In this document: piece by piece, positions 1 to 11,820 of the stretch
How positions within the stretch are numbered: position 1 is the stretch's first letter
How the letters are laid out: each line of letters opens with the position of its first letter
Source: Selaginella tamariscina
Taxonomy: Eukaryota; Streptophyta; Lycopodiopsida; Selaginellales; Selaginellaceae
Direction of reading: 5' to 3'
NCBI GenBank assembly: GCA_003024785.1
Contig: PUQB01000145.1
Coordinates: forward strand, 192,001-256,000
Length of the DNA stretch: 64,000 nt
The notes under the pieces: model-generated
The model's input: only the letters and a program-made list of their open reading frames with translations
The model's database searches: none
What the model was told of the DNA's origin: nothing
Made by a program: the position numbers and the translations under genes

Positions 1-1050
1 TCATTTTTAACTTTCAAAACGACACCTTCCAAATATTTTGGGTTTTAACAAATTTAAATGTACCATGATAAATTAAAATTCTAATGGTTTCATATGGTGT
101 AGATTGCATACCTAATCAAGAATATACCTTTCCTATTGCAAAAAATAATAATTTTGTATAAATAAGAATATATATGTATGTGTGTTTTGATTAAATGTAG
201 TTTGAATTTATCTATGTATTGATATAAATATAAACATGTACTTGTTTTTATAATATATTATTGCATTAGTATTACCACAAAATGATATTATTAAATTGAG
301 ATTATGCATATATACTATATATTTTTTATATTTTATACATTATATGTATCATATTAAACTATATAATCATGTGTTGGAGTTCTAAAATACATATTGTCCT
401 TCGAGAAGAAATTAATTTTAATAATGTGCACTAAAAACATTTAGGACAGCAATGTTAAGATCACACACTAAAAATTATTTTAAATTTTTATATAAGATGT
501 GAAGGGCATATTCGTAAATTCACACAACATCATTTCAAAAATAACTCTAGCAAACAGTGATTAAATCCGTAGTCAAAAAATGCTACGGAAATGTTTAATT
601 ATTAATTATTATTAATTTATTAATTATTAATCTAATTTAATTACTAATCCGTAACATTTTTTTACTACGGCATATATCACTGCTAATAAATATCAATTTA
701 TAAAATAATAATGACATATTCTAAATTTGTTTGTTTGGATTTAGTGAATAAGTTATCAACGCTTGAAAGTTTAACTATTTCATAAACTTGCTAGTAAATT
801 TTTCTATTTGAATAATATTAGAAAGTACAAGCTATAATCTATAATTGTACAGGTAAAACACATTACTATACGATTTATAGCAATATTTGTGAATAATTTC
901 TTTGAAATATATTTCTTAAATTAAACGTAGAATACTTTTTTAAATAACTTGCAGAGTTGTGAGATAATATTTAATAGCATATACTATTAAATGATAAGAT
1001 TAATTAAAAACTATGAGAGAGTAGCTATTAGTTAATTAGCTATAGTATAT
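1..1050 (+). repeat. EndoU downstream block, copy A
   Basis: AT-rich DNA that aligns in the same orientation with the DNA just 3' of the EndoU gene (about 24780-25560) and with a third copy at about 28640-29480. Shared landmarks in order are a 'taaaattctaatggttt'-like stretch, 'ggtgtagattgcata', 'attagtattaccacaaaa' and 'agtttaactatttcataaa'. The copies differ by many small indels. No coding potential of its own is seen. It is read as part of a dispersed duplication that also carried EndoU exons. Confidence 0.7.
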
Positions 1051-1204
1051 ACTATCTCTCTTAAATTTAAGTATATACTAATTATATTAGTTATTTTAGC
1101 TAATTAATTAAATGCACAGATTTCACACGCCAAAATATATATGGCACATATATGTATGCATGCTTTAGTATATATAAATGTAATAAGTTTTTTTGTAAAA
1201 TTTC

Positions 1205-2045
1205 TACACACACATATACCTCATCCACGTCTGGTCGTATGGACATTATGTAGCCTGATAGTCCAAAGGGCCCTTATCTTCCTCAATGTAAAACTACAAA
1301 TTTTTTACTAATAATTATTATATCATTATTTAAGTAATTTAAATTAAATATACAGGTATCCAGTTATGTAAACCAGAAACGTCATCATTGTTAATCTCCC
1401 CAACAAAAACATGTTCAAAGCCGAAGAGGTGTTCTCCCGCATACATAACCCAAACCACTAATTAATTAGTTAATAATTTAAATGCAAACAAATTATAGTA
1501 TAGAAAATTTAAACCTGTTTGCGCAAAGATATTTAAATAAGTATGAATAGGAGCCGTTCTGCTCTTGCCTAGTTGAGAAGCTTTCAGAGACCATTATCTA
1601 ATAAAGCATAAAACCTGCACAAATATTACAATATATAACATATAAGTGTGTGTGTCTATATATATAACCTTGCAAATGTTGGCTTGTTGAAACTTGGTTG
1701 ACATATCTAAAGAGTGTATTGTTTGCCATGTCTTGCCTTCTCCACATTCGATTTCGTAATCTAGTTCGAAATTATAACAAAAAAAATGTTATGTACGAAA
1801 GCATGCATGTGTGTGCGTGTGTGTGTGTGTGGAATGCACTTCTGTATAGACGCCTGGATGCATCGCTCTCTGCGTGTGCGTGTGCGTGTTACCCTGGCCA
1901 GGGACCAAACGGTTAATATCTGGTTTCCACAAACGACTGCAAGCTTTAGTGTAGTCATTAAGCTCCTGATTAGTGGGATTAACTTTAATTGAAGAATCCA
2001 CTTCAGAATATTCTTGTGCATGTTTGCATCTCTCTGGTGCCTATA
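1205..2045 (-). pseudogene. EndoU pseudogene fragment, exons 7 to 3, inverted
   Basis: On the minus strand this stretch contains, with introns kept, recognisable copies of EndoU exon 3 (about 1896-2037, ending in the LVPGQG-like segment), exon 4 (about 1668-1785), exon 5 (about 1515-1617), exon 6 (about 1362-1455) and exon 7 (about 1213-1288, FYIEE..LDYQ). All match the intact-looking gene at 22.2-24.7 kb. Exon 6 lacks most of its 5' half and exon 5 is shortened, so the copy cannot encode the enzyme. The terminal exon lies separately at 2.6-2.85 kb in the opposite orientation. Retained introns show DNA-level duplication, not retroposition. Confidence 0.8.
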
Positions 2046-2476
2046 GATATTTATCAATAACAATAACAGTAATAATAAACTGGTTTAAATACACTAAACA
2101 AGGGATGTGTGTGGGTGTGGGTGTTGTTTGTGTTTGTGTGTGTGTAACGCTTCACGGACTGGGAAAAGTTAACTTTCTACGAGTAAAATGTAGTTTAAAA
2201 TGAGAGATTAACGAATATTAATAATCATAAAATTTAAAAAGTTACTGTGATAAAAAAAAAAGTTATACAAGCACACAGACACAAACACACACACACACAC
2301 ACTTACTATGTTGCCATGGAATATTAAACCTCATACACAGAAAATATACATCCCACACATATTATAGCCATACATGTATATATTATGTATGTAGATATTT
2401 ATTAACATAGGTATATCAAGAACATACAACATTCTTTTACTATAAAGATATGAATACACATGTTAAGTTCTCTTTC

Positions 2477-2511
<35 letters not shown>

Positions 2512-2544
2512 GTGTGTGTGTGTGTTTAATACGATAATTATTTA

Positions 2545-2865
2545 ATACTATAGAATATGCTCCATATAGATATGATTTTTGTTTTGTTTATAATTTATTT
2601 ATTATTTTACATTATTTATTTAGTTATTTATGCAGCCTGATTCTTATTCACAATTTATTAGGGTGCAATTTACATGCAAAGGCGGGAAAAAGCCAGAATC
2701 AAGTACATTTATTGCAGTGAGTCCTGAGTGTGATATTGGATGAAGAAGATAATCATCTTGTTTTGGGACCCTGTTATGTTAATGCTAAGTGCTACAGTAG
2801 AAACATTGGTTCCGTATTTCGCGTTGCTGAATAATACAATTAAAAACAAATTTATAATATATACA
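2545..2865 (+). pseudogene. EndoU pseudogene fragment, last intron and exon 8
   Basis: Copy of the end of intron 7 and of the terminal exon of the EndoU gene (compare 24350-24665). It lacks an internal piece that in the main gene encodes the ALYTLCFF segment. One point is informative: here the sequence reads GTGCAATTT, whereas the main gene reads GTCAATTT. This fragment therefore keeps the base that restores frame in the main gene. It lies in plus orientation, opposite to exons 3-7 just upstream, so the locus was rearranged after or during duplication. Confidence 0.75.
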
Positions 2866-5625
2866 TTAAAACTCATTACATACACGTTTAAGTGTACTTT
2901 GTACTTATGTGTTTATAGTTAAACAAGTGGATTTAAAAAACATATAAAATAATATATTGCAACTCAATACTTACACATTAGTATATATATGTTTTACTAA
3001 TATGTGTGTGTATAATCACTATATGTAAATATGTGTGAATGGGGCTTCTTTCATGTGGTTAACCGTGGTGTTTGTGAGGAAAATGTTAATAATGTTATGT
3101 GTGAAAGAGAGATATAAACAAATGTGTGTGTGTGTGTGTGAGTGAGAGAGAGAGAAAAACAAGTGTAAATGTGTGCACACATGTGTGTAAGGGGTTTCTG
3201 TTATATATAATGTATATTGTGATTAAAGCTTAATGCTTATACATTTTAAAATATTTTTATATAAAATTAAATTTTAATTTTAAATTAATTCAAATGTAAA
3301 TCACTTCTTGAGGAGACATGGGATATTTAACACCTTTAAAACTTAAGTATTTAAATTCTCCAGTAAAAGTTTTATTGAAAATATGTAATTTTATAGTAAT
3401 TAATTTTAATATATACTCTTCATTAAGCTTACATTTTAATTAATTTAAAAATTCTTCTTAGTTTTGAAATGATGTTTTTTATAAAAACTTTAATATAGGA
3501 TTCATATTTAAAACTTAAATATAGCTATTATAATTTTTTTGCTCTACCTCTTTATAAAGATTTTAAACAAGCTCAACAAATGTAATATAATAATTAAAAT
3601 CAAAGTCATTTACAAGAAAAACCAGGAATATATAGACAATACATGTATATTCTAAATAATCGTATAAAAATAATCTTTCTTTGATAGAAATTTAAATTAC
3701 CTTTCTAATTCCATGTTGTTAAGAACTTACAATTTTAGAAAATTTAAAGATATTAAAATTTGAGAATTCATATAAAAGTAAATATATTTAAATATAATCT
3801 GATTTTTAAGCCAAATTAAATGATTAAATCAGTTTTACGTATCTCTATGATTTTATCTATACAAAACATGTATCTAAAACTTAAATTCATAATAATATAG
3901 TATTCTGGATTAAGTTCACCGTAAACAAACTACATAAATTTTACCACTGATTGAGAACAGCAAGCATACAGTGAGATAAAACGCAATTCTTAAGGAAAAC
4001 TAAAAGTTGACCAGAGTATAATTAATATATCCTATTAATATTATACTTAAAAACTTGTATTTTTATAAAAGGAATTTATTATAATAATCCTATAATAAAA
4101 CTTATTGTAGGCACAATTGTAATTCAAACATTTTCTAACATATGAACCTTATTAAACTGAGCACTAGCATAGAAGGTCCATATGCTATTTATATGCGTGT
4201 ACACATATATATACGTCTTTGCGTGCATAAGTGTGTAACAGCTAAACAGAAGTTAAATAAAACGCACTTTGTGAACCAGCACAAGTTTCATATGGAGGAC
4301 CAGTCCAGCTTAAGTAAATAAACTTTATTTTAATTACTCAACATTAAATGTCATACGGTTGTTATATAATAAAATATTCTAATAATGTAAATTTAAATTA
4401 ATCATAATGTTAACTATCGTTGATTTGCAATTGTGTCGAATATTAAGATAAACTATATAATAATTTTATAGTAGAAGGAATAAACCACATATTTATTAAT
4501 TTGAAACTTTATTGATTATTTAATTAATATTATTTAAATTAAAAATATGTATTTTTAATTTGTTGTGAATTACATAAGAATATATACAATTAAGGAATAA
4601 ACGATTTATGAAAATTCACGGTGAATTCCACAACTGTTTAAAAAAAAAATGGTGTAAATGTTAAATTTTTTTAAACAGTTTTAAACAGAATGTAATTCAG
4701 CATATTAAAGATATTTGATATTAAGTAAAATATTGTGTGTGTGTGTGTGTGTGTCTGTATATGTGTGTGTATATATATATATATATTGGAATTTGATTAA
4801 ATGTTATTTATTGGAGTACGTTATATAAATACAAAGTGTGGTTAACAATAAATATAATAATAAATTTTAAAATTTACACATTAGACATATATATATATAT
4901 ATATCGTATGCACCTGAAACATACACTTGACACCCACACGCATGTGCGTGTGTGTGAGAGAGAGAGATTTCATATTGCATATTCATATATACATGACTTA
5001 ATATCCAGTTTAATGAGTTTCATATGACACTGGCAATTAATTTAATTCTATATTTTAAATTATATATCTGATATATATTTCATGAATATTATAATATACG
5101 AGAATCACCCAGGAATTTGACTTGTGAAAGCTGTCTGATGGAGATGATCACACACACACACACACACGAAAACATTGCATGTGTGTGTGTGCTATATCCC
5201 TTGTTATAGTGCATATACACAAAATTATATCATATACAGGTTCAATGAGTTTCATATATACTCTGTAAGGTTAGTTTCTTTAATAATTATATTTATGTAT
5301 GGATTGAAATCAACAAACCGTAGTGTATTTTCCTGATAAAGTGGAACCTGATATTGTACTAATTAATAATTTTTTTAATTAATATAAAATGTTAATACAT
5401 AATATATATATTAAATTTATTAAGGTATATTATTCGAAAACAAGCTTATAAAGGTGGGTCGTGTGCGGTTAGTAAAAATCATATAGAATATTTTATATAG
5501 TAAAGTTTTATAATCTTGACGTCGGATAGAGAAGATCGGACGGAGAGGGAAGGCTAAAGGGTTAAAAGGGTGATTAAGCTAAATAAATTAGGGCAGGAAA
5601 TTAGGGTTTATGGGAAGGAGGATCG
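2866..5625. other. AT-rich intergenic DNA with microsatellites
   Basis: No convincing gene is seen. The stretch holds short GT/CA arrays (for example about 3124-3140, 4736-4754 and 5151-5167) and TA runs. The last ~120 bases before the PRA1 start are less AT-rich and hold possible promoter motifs, described separately. Confidence 0.6.
5509..5610 (+). promoter_or_regulatory. PRA1 upstream motifs incl. telo-box
   Basis: TATAATCTTGAC occurs at 5509-5520, followed 17 bases later by GGACGG (5538-5543). The same pair, 16 bases apart, occurs upstream of the clock MYB gene (15863-15896). A telo-box (TAGGGTTTA, reverse form of AAACCCTA) lies at about 5602-5610, close to the ATG at 5626. Telo-boxes are a known plant promoter element of housekeeping and translation genes. 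The function of the paired motif is inference. Confidence 0.4.
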
Positions 5626-5827
5626 ATGGATTGGGGCAATGTCACGATCGACGAGCTGGTGGATGCGCTCAGGGAGGTCGAATGGACCACACCACCCAGG
5701 CCGCTAGCTGAATTCTTTGCCAAATTCGCCCTTCCCAAAACCAGGGCCAAATGGGAGAGCAGGATCAAGTGCAATCTCTACTAGTGGGCCTTTCTCTCTC
5801 CCCCTCTCTCCCTCTCCCCTCTCTCCC

Positions 5828-5858
<31 letters not shown>

Positions 5859-5952
5859 CCCTCTCTCTCTCTCTCTCTCTCTAATCCTGTGATTTAAATT
5901 TTCAGCTACAGAGCAAATTACTTCCTCTTGCTAGCTACCACACTATGTAAGC

Positions 5953-5983
<31 letters not shown>

Positions 5984-7473
5984 TAACTACTAACACACGC
6001 CACGCACTACATATATACTGCGTGCATGTATATATGGTTGAATCCACAATGTATATATATGATGAACTATAAATGAGGAGCCTGTTTATGGTCGACCATA
6101 TATTTGTATCAGTAGATACCATATGGTCAGCTATAAAGCCTACATAAATGTATAGATCCTGCTGTAAGCTACATACATATGTATGTGTGTTTCCATCATC
6201 GGATACTAGATGCCACATATATGCAAGTACATCATTCTACTGTAATTCACATGTATATTATATATTATTATATCAGATAGTAATTTTAGTTCCAGCTGAT
6301 AGTTATATTCTACATACATGCACATATAAATGTATAACGATATATAATATATTATATATGAAACAAATTATACATAATTTTTATAAATACAGGCATGCAT
6401 ATTAAGTAGAGTTATACTTCCTCTTACACTGTGACTCATTATTATTAGACACACAAAAAACAAAAAAAAAAGTTAAATATCATATTGACACGTATGGATC
6501 GTATAAGCATAATTGATAGTCTACAGACTATGTAAACTATGTATACAGCTTATACATGCAATGGAAGTATGTAATGTTGTCTATACTTCTATAACAGTAC
6601 ATATATTACAAACTAGATACCAGATATAGAGCATTTCACACTGTAGTATATGTTTGTGTGTTTTGGTATACATCTATAGATACACAGATGAATGCACACG
6701 CAAATCTTGCTAATATATATACGTTTGATTGTTTTTCAGGCGTGGGCTTTATACGCAATCCTCTTGCTTTTGTTGCTGTTCTAGTATCAAGTTTTGCAGT
6801 TGCGTGTCTGAATGATAGGTGCGCGCGTACATATACGTAGAAATAGACATGCTAATACTGTTTTTTTCCTGCTTTAGCTTTGCTCTCTCTGTAAATGAAA
6901 AAGTAACAAGGGCAGTAAGGAGAATATATCCTCCTCTTGCTGCCAAGTTGCGAGGACCTACATCGTAAGTAGATACATCTTTATGTCATATGTCATATAG
7001 ACACACACACGTATGTATGTATGCATATTTACAGTGTGGGAGTACGTGGACGGCCTTTGAAAGGGAAAGTGTACATATGTGGAAGAGACAGGAGGATTGT
7101 GGTTCTCGGCATTTTCTTTTGTACGATAACACATACACATTTATACAAATTCATATATAAAGCTTATTATAGTTTTTAATGTTACATGTTTTTTGCAGTA
7201 AGCGCTTTGTTTTGGTATATCTCTTCGGCTTTCAAAACGGTTCTTCTTTCACTTGCAATTGGCATAATGCGTAAGTTGTCATATTCTCTCTCTCTCTCTC
7301 ACACACACGCACACGCACGCATGCACACTCACATTGTCAAGTTTACTCCGTTTTAATTACTATGTGCAGTTTGTTGTTTTCATTTGAGTTTCCGAACTCC
7401 AAATCTCAAGGCTCGTTTGAATTCTTATCGTGAAGAGTTCCGAGCAGTGTGGCGTGGTTACAGTGATGCTTAA
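5626..7473 (+). CDS. PRA1 family protein (prenylated Rab acceptor)
   Basis: Small multi-pass membrane protein of the PRA1/Yip family, which acts on prenylated Rab GTPases at ER and Golgi membranes. Seven exons join in frame with GT-AG introns: 5626-5783, 5906-5946, 6740-6818, 6878-6964, 7035-7120, 7199-7270 and 7370-7473. The result is 208 residues, usual for plant PRA1. The N-terminus MDWGNVTIDELVDAL and the WTTPPRPLAEFF segment are family hallmarks. Two hydrophobic pairs follow (GFIRNPLAFVAVLVSS; VVLGIFFLSALFWYISS), with the KVTRAVRRIYPPLAAKLRG loop between them. It ends FRAVWRGYSDA. Unlike the other genes here it has no frame break. Intron 1 is CT-rich and intron 2 is long and TA-rich. The ATG is the only one fitting the conserved N-terminus. 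Confidence 0.93.
5789..5881 (+). repeat. CT-rich microsatellite in PRA1 intron 1
   Basis: Nearly pure C/T tract of interrupted CT dinucleotides that fills most of intron 1, ending about 25 bases before the acceptor. It may serve as an extended polypyrimidine tract. Confidence 0.85.
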
Positions 7474-9533
7474 GAGGATATTCCTTTATTGATTCTAATA
7501 ACGTGGTAATGTAAAAATTCTAAACTTTAATCTGACGAAGTTTTATCCTTAAACGGCTTCTATACTAAATTAGCTTGGTTATATAATATTAGTTTAATAT
7601 AAATATGATGTATTATATTAATTTAATTTCATTATATAATATGTATATGAAAATAAAGTATTTTATTATTTATTACAAGTAAAGTTATTAAGATCTATCA
7701 CATAAACAAACTTGTTTAATAAAAGGTTATGTTGTTATTATTGTTGATATGTTTAACGAATTAAGTATGTATGAAATGCAAAATGTCTTATTCTAAATTT
7801 GATCTATAATGGTAATTTTGAATAAGTATTAAGTCATTATTTAAATGCAATGTTATGTTTCTTATATAAATATGGTACTCTTTGCAACAACTTTAAATGA
7901 AAAGTTATTTTATTTTGTGGGTGAGTTGGTTCAGGAAGTGAGATGCCGTATCATTTTATAATTATTTAAATGATGAAGTGAAGTTTATTTTCATTTTATG
8001 AATCAATTTACTTACGGAGTGAGTAGCCATGTCACTTGTGAACCATTTGAATTAATAAAGTAAGCATTAAAGAACAGCCACATATGTGTTAAAAATTTGT
8101 TTAAAGATATTTTTTTAGGGTTATAGTCTCGAATTACATTTATTTACTGTGTGTTACATTGATTATGTATATAATCAATTTTTTTATTTTTTTTCACAAT
8201 GTTATTTATTTAATCTGATTTTTACAACCGCAATTCAAAAAATTAATTGCATTGTGAAGAGTATGATAATAAGTTTTTATGTTTGTTCTTTGTAAGTATT
8301 AATTAATTATAGGTTGAAAAGGGTTCTCATGTAAAACTAAAAAAATGTTATGTGATAAGATGTTACACTTATGTTATATATAAATCAACTAATTATTATA
8401 TATAAAACTTAAAAAATAAGAATGCCTTTTACATCTTATAGTAAAATAATGTTGTGATTCTTATTTATTTTCGCTAATAAAATGGTATTGATAGTCATGG
8501 TTATGCATGATTTTTTAAAGTTCTTGTCTGCATAAAATCTCTTCAATTATGTGGGTTATCATAGCCTGCAATATGACACAAGGACATTGTAGGGCAATTA
8601 AGAACCGACCATGCAATTCTATATCATGCCCTACACACTCATGGTTGGACTGGTGTCTTCACATTCAAGAGTGTTGTTAATGTTATAAAGATGCTTTTGT
8701 ATATGTTGCCATGGAGTAGTTTTGCACTTTGTTAGGTTTTGTTATAACCACAAGTATGTTACATAGAGCATGATTTAATATATTCAAATGCAATGAATCG
8801 TCCTCATTCACAAAGCATTATACATAAAACGTGTGTGTTGGTTGTGACTCCCATTAAATAATCAGTCAAGAACATGTGATGAGGATCATTACTGGTAGAA
8901 GCCCTTGAATGAAGATTGTTTAATATGCCATGATGAATTCACAAAAGTGGGCAATTACTAGCTAAGTCTGTATCATATTATATGCTTGGTTCTTTTATTG
9001 TTAATAATAACAGATGTGCCACATCCAAGTATGTAGTGCATGATTACACATGGTTACATTTGGTTTTGCAATAGTCAAAATTATTTATTTTGGAATTGGT
9101 TCCGTCATATAAATTCAACAACTCAATAGAATCATGCTTGATTATGGAAGGGTATTGCAAAGAATAAGCAAAAAAGTTAGGATTGTAGGTTGTAGTGCTA
9201 AAGATTAAGAATGAAACCATTAATATTGACTGTATGAGAGATAGCATATTAGAAAGTCAGTAATAACGCCAAACACCAAACCAGAATCGATCATATGATT
9301 TTAATGATTGATTTATTTTTGAATTGTAATTATGATTAAAATAATGTTTTTAATGGATATCAAAACAGAGTAACTTGTAATTACCATGAAAAGTAGTTTT
9401 GTAATGCAAATTATTCGAATTATTCAGACTAGCCAAGAAATCGTAGTTTTTGTACAAACCAATGTAATATATTAATTGAATTTATGAAAAATTAAAGCTA
9501 ATTAATGGGAACTCATTGTATAAATTAACATTG
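7474..9533. other. Intergenic DNA, no gene seen
   Basis: AT-rich sequence downstream of PRA1. No conserved protein is recognised on either strand. Scattered 'gaagtgag'-like words at about 7915-8060 resemble the minisatellite unit further downstream. Confidence 0.5.
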
Positions 9534-10110
9534 CCAAAAGACCATGAAATGAGACTAGAGGATCATGAAGTGGGACTACAAGACCATAAGTGAGAGTATA
9601 AGACAACAAAGTAAAGCCCCAAGGACAACGAAGTAAAGTCTCGAGGACAATGAAGTTAACCTCCAAATGGGTTGAATCCATTGTAAGAGTGAAATTAAAA
9701 GTTAACAAAGTGAAATTTCAAATCCATGAAGTGAGATTCCAACCATATTAAGTGAAACTTCAAGCTCACAAAATAAGACTTTCCATATGAAGTGAGACTT
9801 TTACATTACAAAGTGATTTGTCATGCTTAAAAAGTGAATTTTTTATCTTACAAAATGAAATTTCAAACCCATGAAGTGAGCATCCTAGCCCACAAAGTGG
9901 GCCCTTTTGGACACAAAGTAATGTGTCATGTCTATGAAGTGAACCTCATATCCCACAAAGTGATTTGCCAAGCCCATGAAGTGAGAATCCTAAGCCTACG
10001 AATTAAAAATCCTAAGCTCATGAAGTGAAAATCCAAACCTATGGAGTGAGGCTCCTAACTCATGAATTAAGCCCCCTCAGACACGAAGTGATTTGCCATG
10101 CCTATAATAT
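9534..10110 (+). repeat. Minisatellite array, left arm
   Basis: About twenty degenerate units of roughly 25-31 bases built around the core ATGAAGTGAG followed by a short pyrimidine-rich linker and AAGCCC. Variants include ACAAAGTGA and ACGAAGTGA. The array reads through without long stops for parts of its length (for example 9834-10028), but the product is repetitive and I do not think it is a gene. A second array of the same unit lies in the opposite orientation at 11290-11820. Confidence 0.75.
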
Positions 10111-11289
10111 GGTGAGGACATAATATGAAAGAAATGAAGAGTTGGAAGCTTAAATAATGACTCAGTTAATTAGGGAAAGCAATGAAGATGATTGTTTTTT
10201 AAATTACGATTTAATGTGTTTTACTTTTTTTAACAATATAAATCATGAACTGCATCTTCTATGTATTATGGAGCAACATTAAAGTGTATAAATAAACTCA
10301 TTGTTTGTGTGCATATCCATGTGTGTCATTGACATAATAAATTCATTCTCAATAGGAAACAAATTCAGGTCAAATTTATTACCGTGATGAAATAACCATA
10401 TTCTTTATATACAAACCCTATCAGTGAAGTAAGCCCCATTGATTGTGTTCCCTATCCAATGATGAAACAAACCTCATCTTGTAGGTATGTTCATTATGCA
10501 TTTGTAATTATAAATGGTTTGCCAAAAGTGTTATATATGAAAGTTGCATAAATGAAGGTTTATGGTGCTACACCCATAAACCCTAAACCCTAAAACCATA
10601 AGCACTCGATCCCACAATTAACCCTATATATAAAACACACAATTTCAAGTCGTATGCTCACTTCTTTGAGACATGAATATAATTCACATATATTCATTTT
10701 TTTTCGATTCGTTGTACCCAATTTCTGTATATAAACCTTATACACTTTGAAATCTTTTTATAAACAAGACATATTAAGAAATAAATGATATGCAATGAGG
10801 CATAGACACAAGTTGGACATTCAAGAGCCGATGTTTGATTCTATATAAAGTGAACTTAATTTGTATATAGGTGGATGGATTTAGAAAATTCGAGTAAAAG
10901 GCTTTGTTACTATGTAGGAGGCCATGGATACTTATGAATGCATTATGAAAAACTTAATTCTTTATTCCCAAACACTTCATATAAGATAAAGCAATCGACA
11001 CAAACAATGTAGGTTACAATTGCATATACTTATGTTGTGCAAGATTATGCAAAGATGATGTAACTAATGTCTCAACATATAATTAACAATTGGAGTCTAA
11101 TCTAGTAAGGAGAAAAAGAACATAATCAATGTGATGAGAGGCATTACAAACATTGTACTTACAATGGCAAAGATTTTAAAGTATATTAATAATGCAAATA
11201 AATGATAAATACCATGTCATTTTTATTAAACTTCCTTTAATGCAGTTTGTTCTTTCTTAATTTGAATTTGAAGAACTTGTTTTTTGTAT

Positions 11290-11820
11290 ATTTTGTAACA
11301 CGTGAAGTTTTGCTTTGTGGGGTTAAATTATTGGTTCATAGACTGGAGTTTCACTTTGTCATACTTGAAGTCTCACTCTACTAGTTTGGAGCCGCTCATG
11401 GTCTTAAATTGTTAGCTTGGAGCTTCATCTCATGGGTGTTTCAAGTTTCTCTTCATGGTTTAGGGGTCACTTCATGTGCTTAAGGTTTCACTCTGTAAGG
11501 CATGACCCTCACTTTGTTAGACATAAACTTCATTGTGTGGTGAGAAAATTGCACATTGTGGGCATGCAATGTCACTCCATGGGCTTTTGGTTTACTCCGT
11601 GAAACATAACTTTCACTTCATGAGCCTTGGAACCTCACTTTAAAGGCATAGTTCTTCACTTTGTAAAGAAAGAATTTCACTTTGTGAGTTTATGCTTTGC
11701 TTTGTAAGTAAAGAGGCTCACTTCATAAGCTTATTATTTTACTTCATGGGGCATGGGTCTCACTTCATGGGACAAAATTGAGTTTCACTTTATGGGGTTT
11801 GTGTCTCTCTTCTTATAAAT
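11290..11820 (-). repeat. Minisatellite array, right arm (inverted)
   Basis: On the minus strand the stretch consists of the same degenerate unit (core CATGAAGTGAG) as the left arm. On the plus strand it reads as repeated CTCACTTCATG. About eighteen units are countable by eye, with variable linkers. Confidence 0.75.

Larger units (their letters stand above)
9534..11820. mobile_element. Candidate foldback element with minisatellite arms
   Basis: Two arrays of the same ~28-base unit face each other (plus-like at 9534-10110, minus-like at 11290-11820) around a ~1.2-kb AT-rich spacer without a recognisable gene. The spacer contains a short telomere-like ACCCTAAACCCTAAA stretch near 10577. Foldback transposons are known to have long inverted ends built of tandem subrepeats, which fits this architecture. 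No transposase, exact ends or target-site duplication could be defined, so the mobile-element call is inference. Confidence 0.4.

Noticed and set aside
9834-10028. Repetitive small protein from the minisatellite array
   Set aside because: The frame arises from repeat units with few stops. There is no start context or conservation evidence, and the opposite arm gives a different frame.
10570-10600. Telomere-like CCCTAAA repeats as an interstitial telomere
   Set aside because: Only about two degenerate units; too short to infer a chromosome-end relic.
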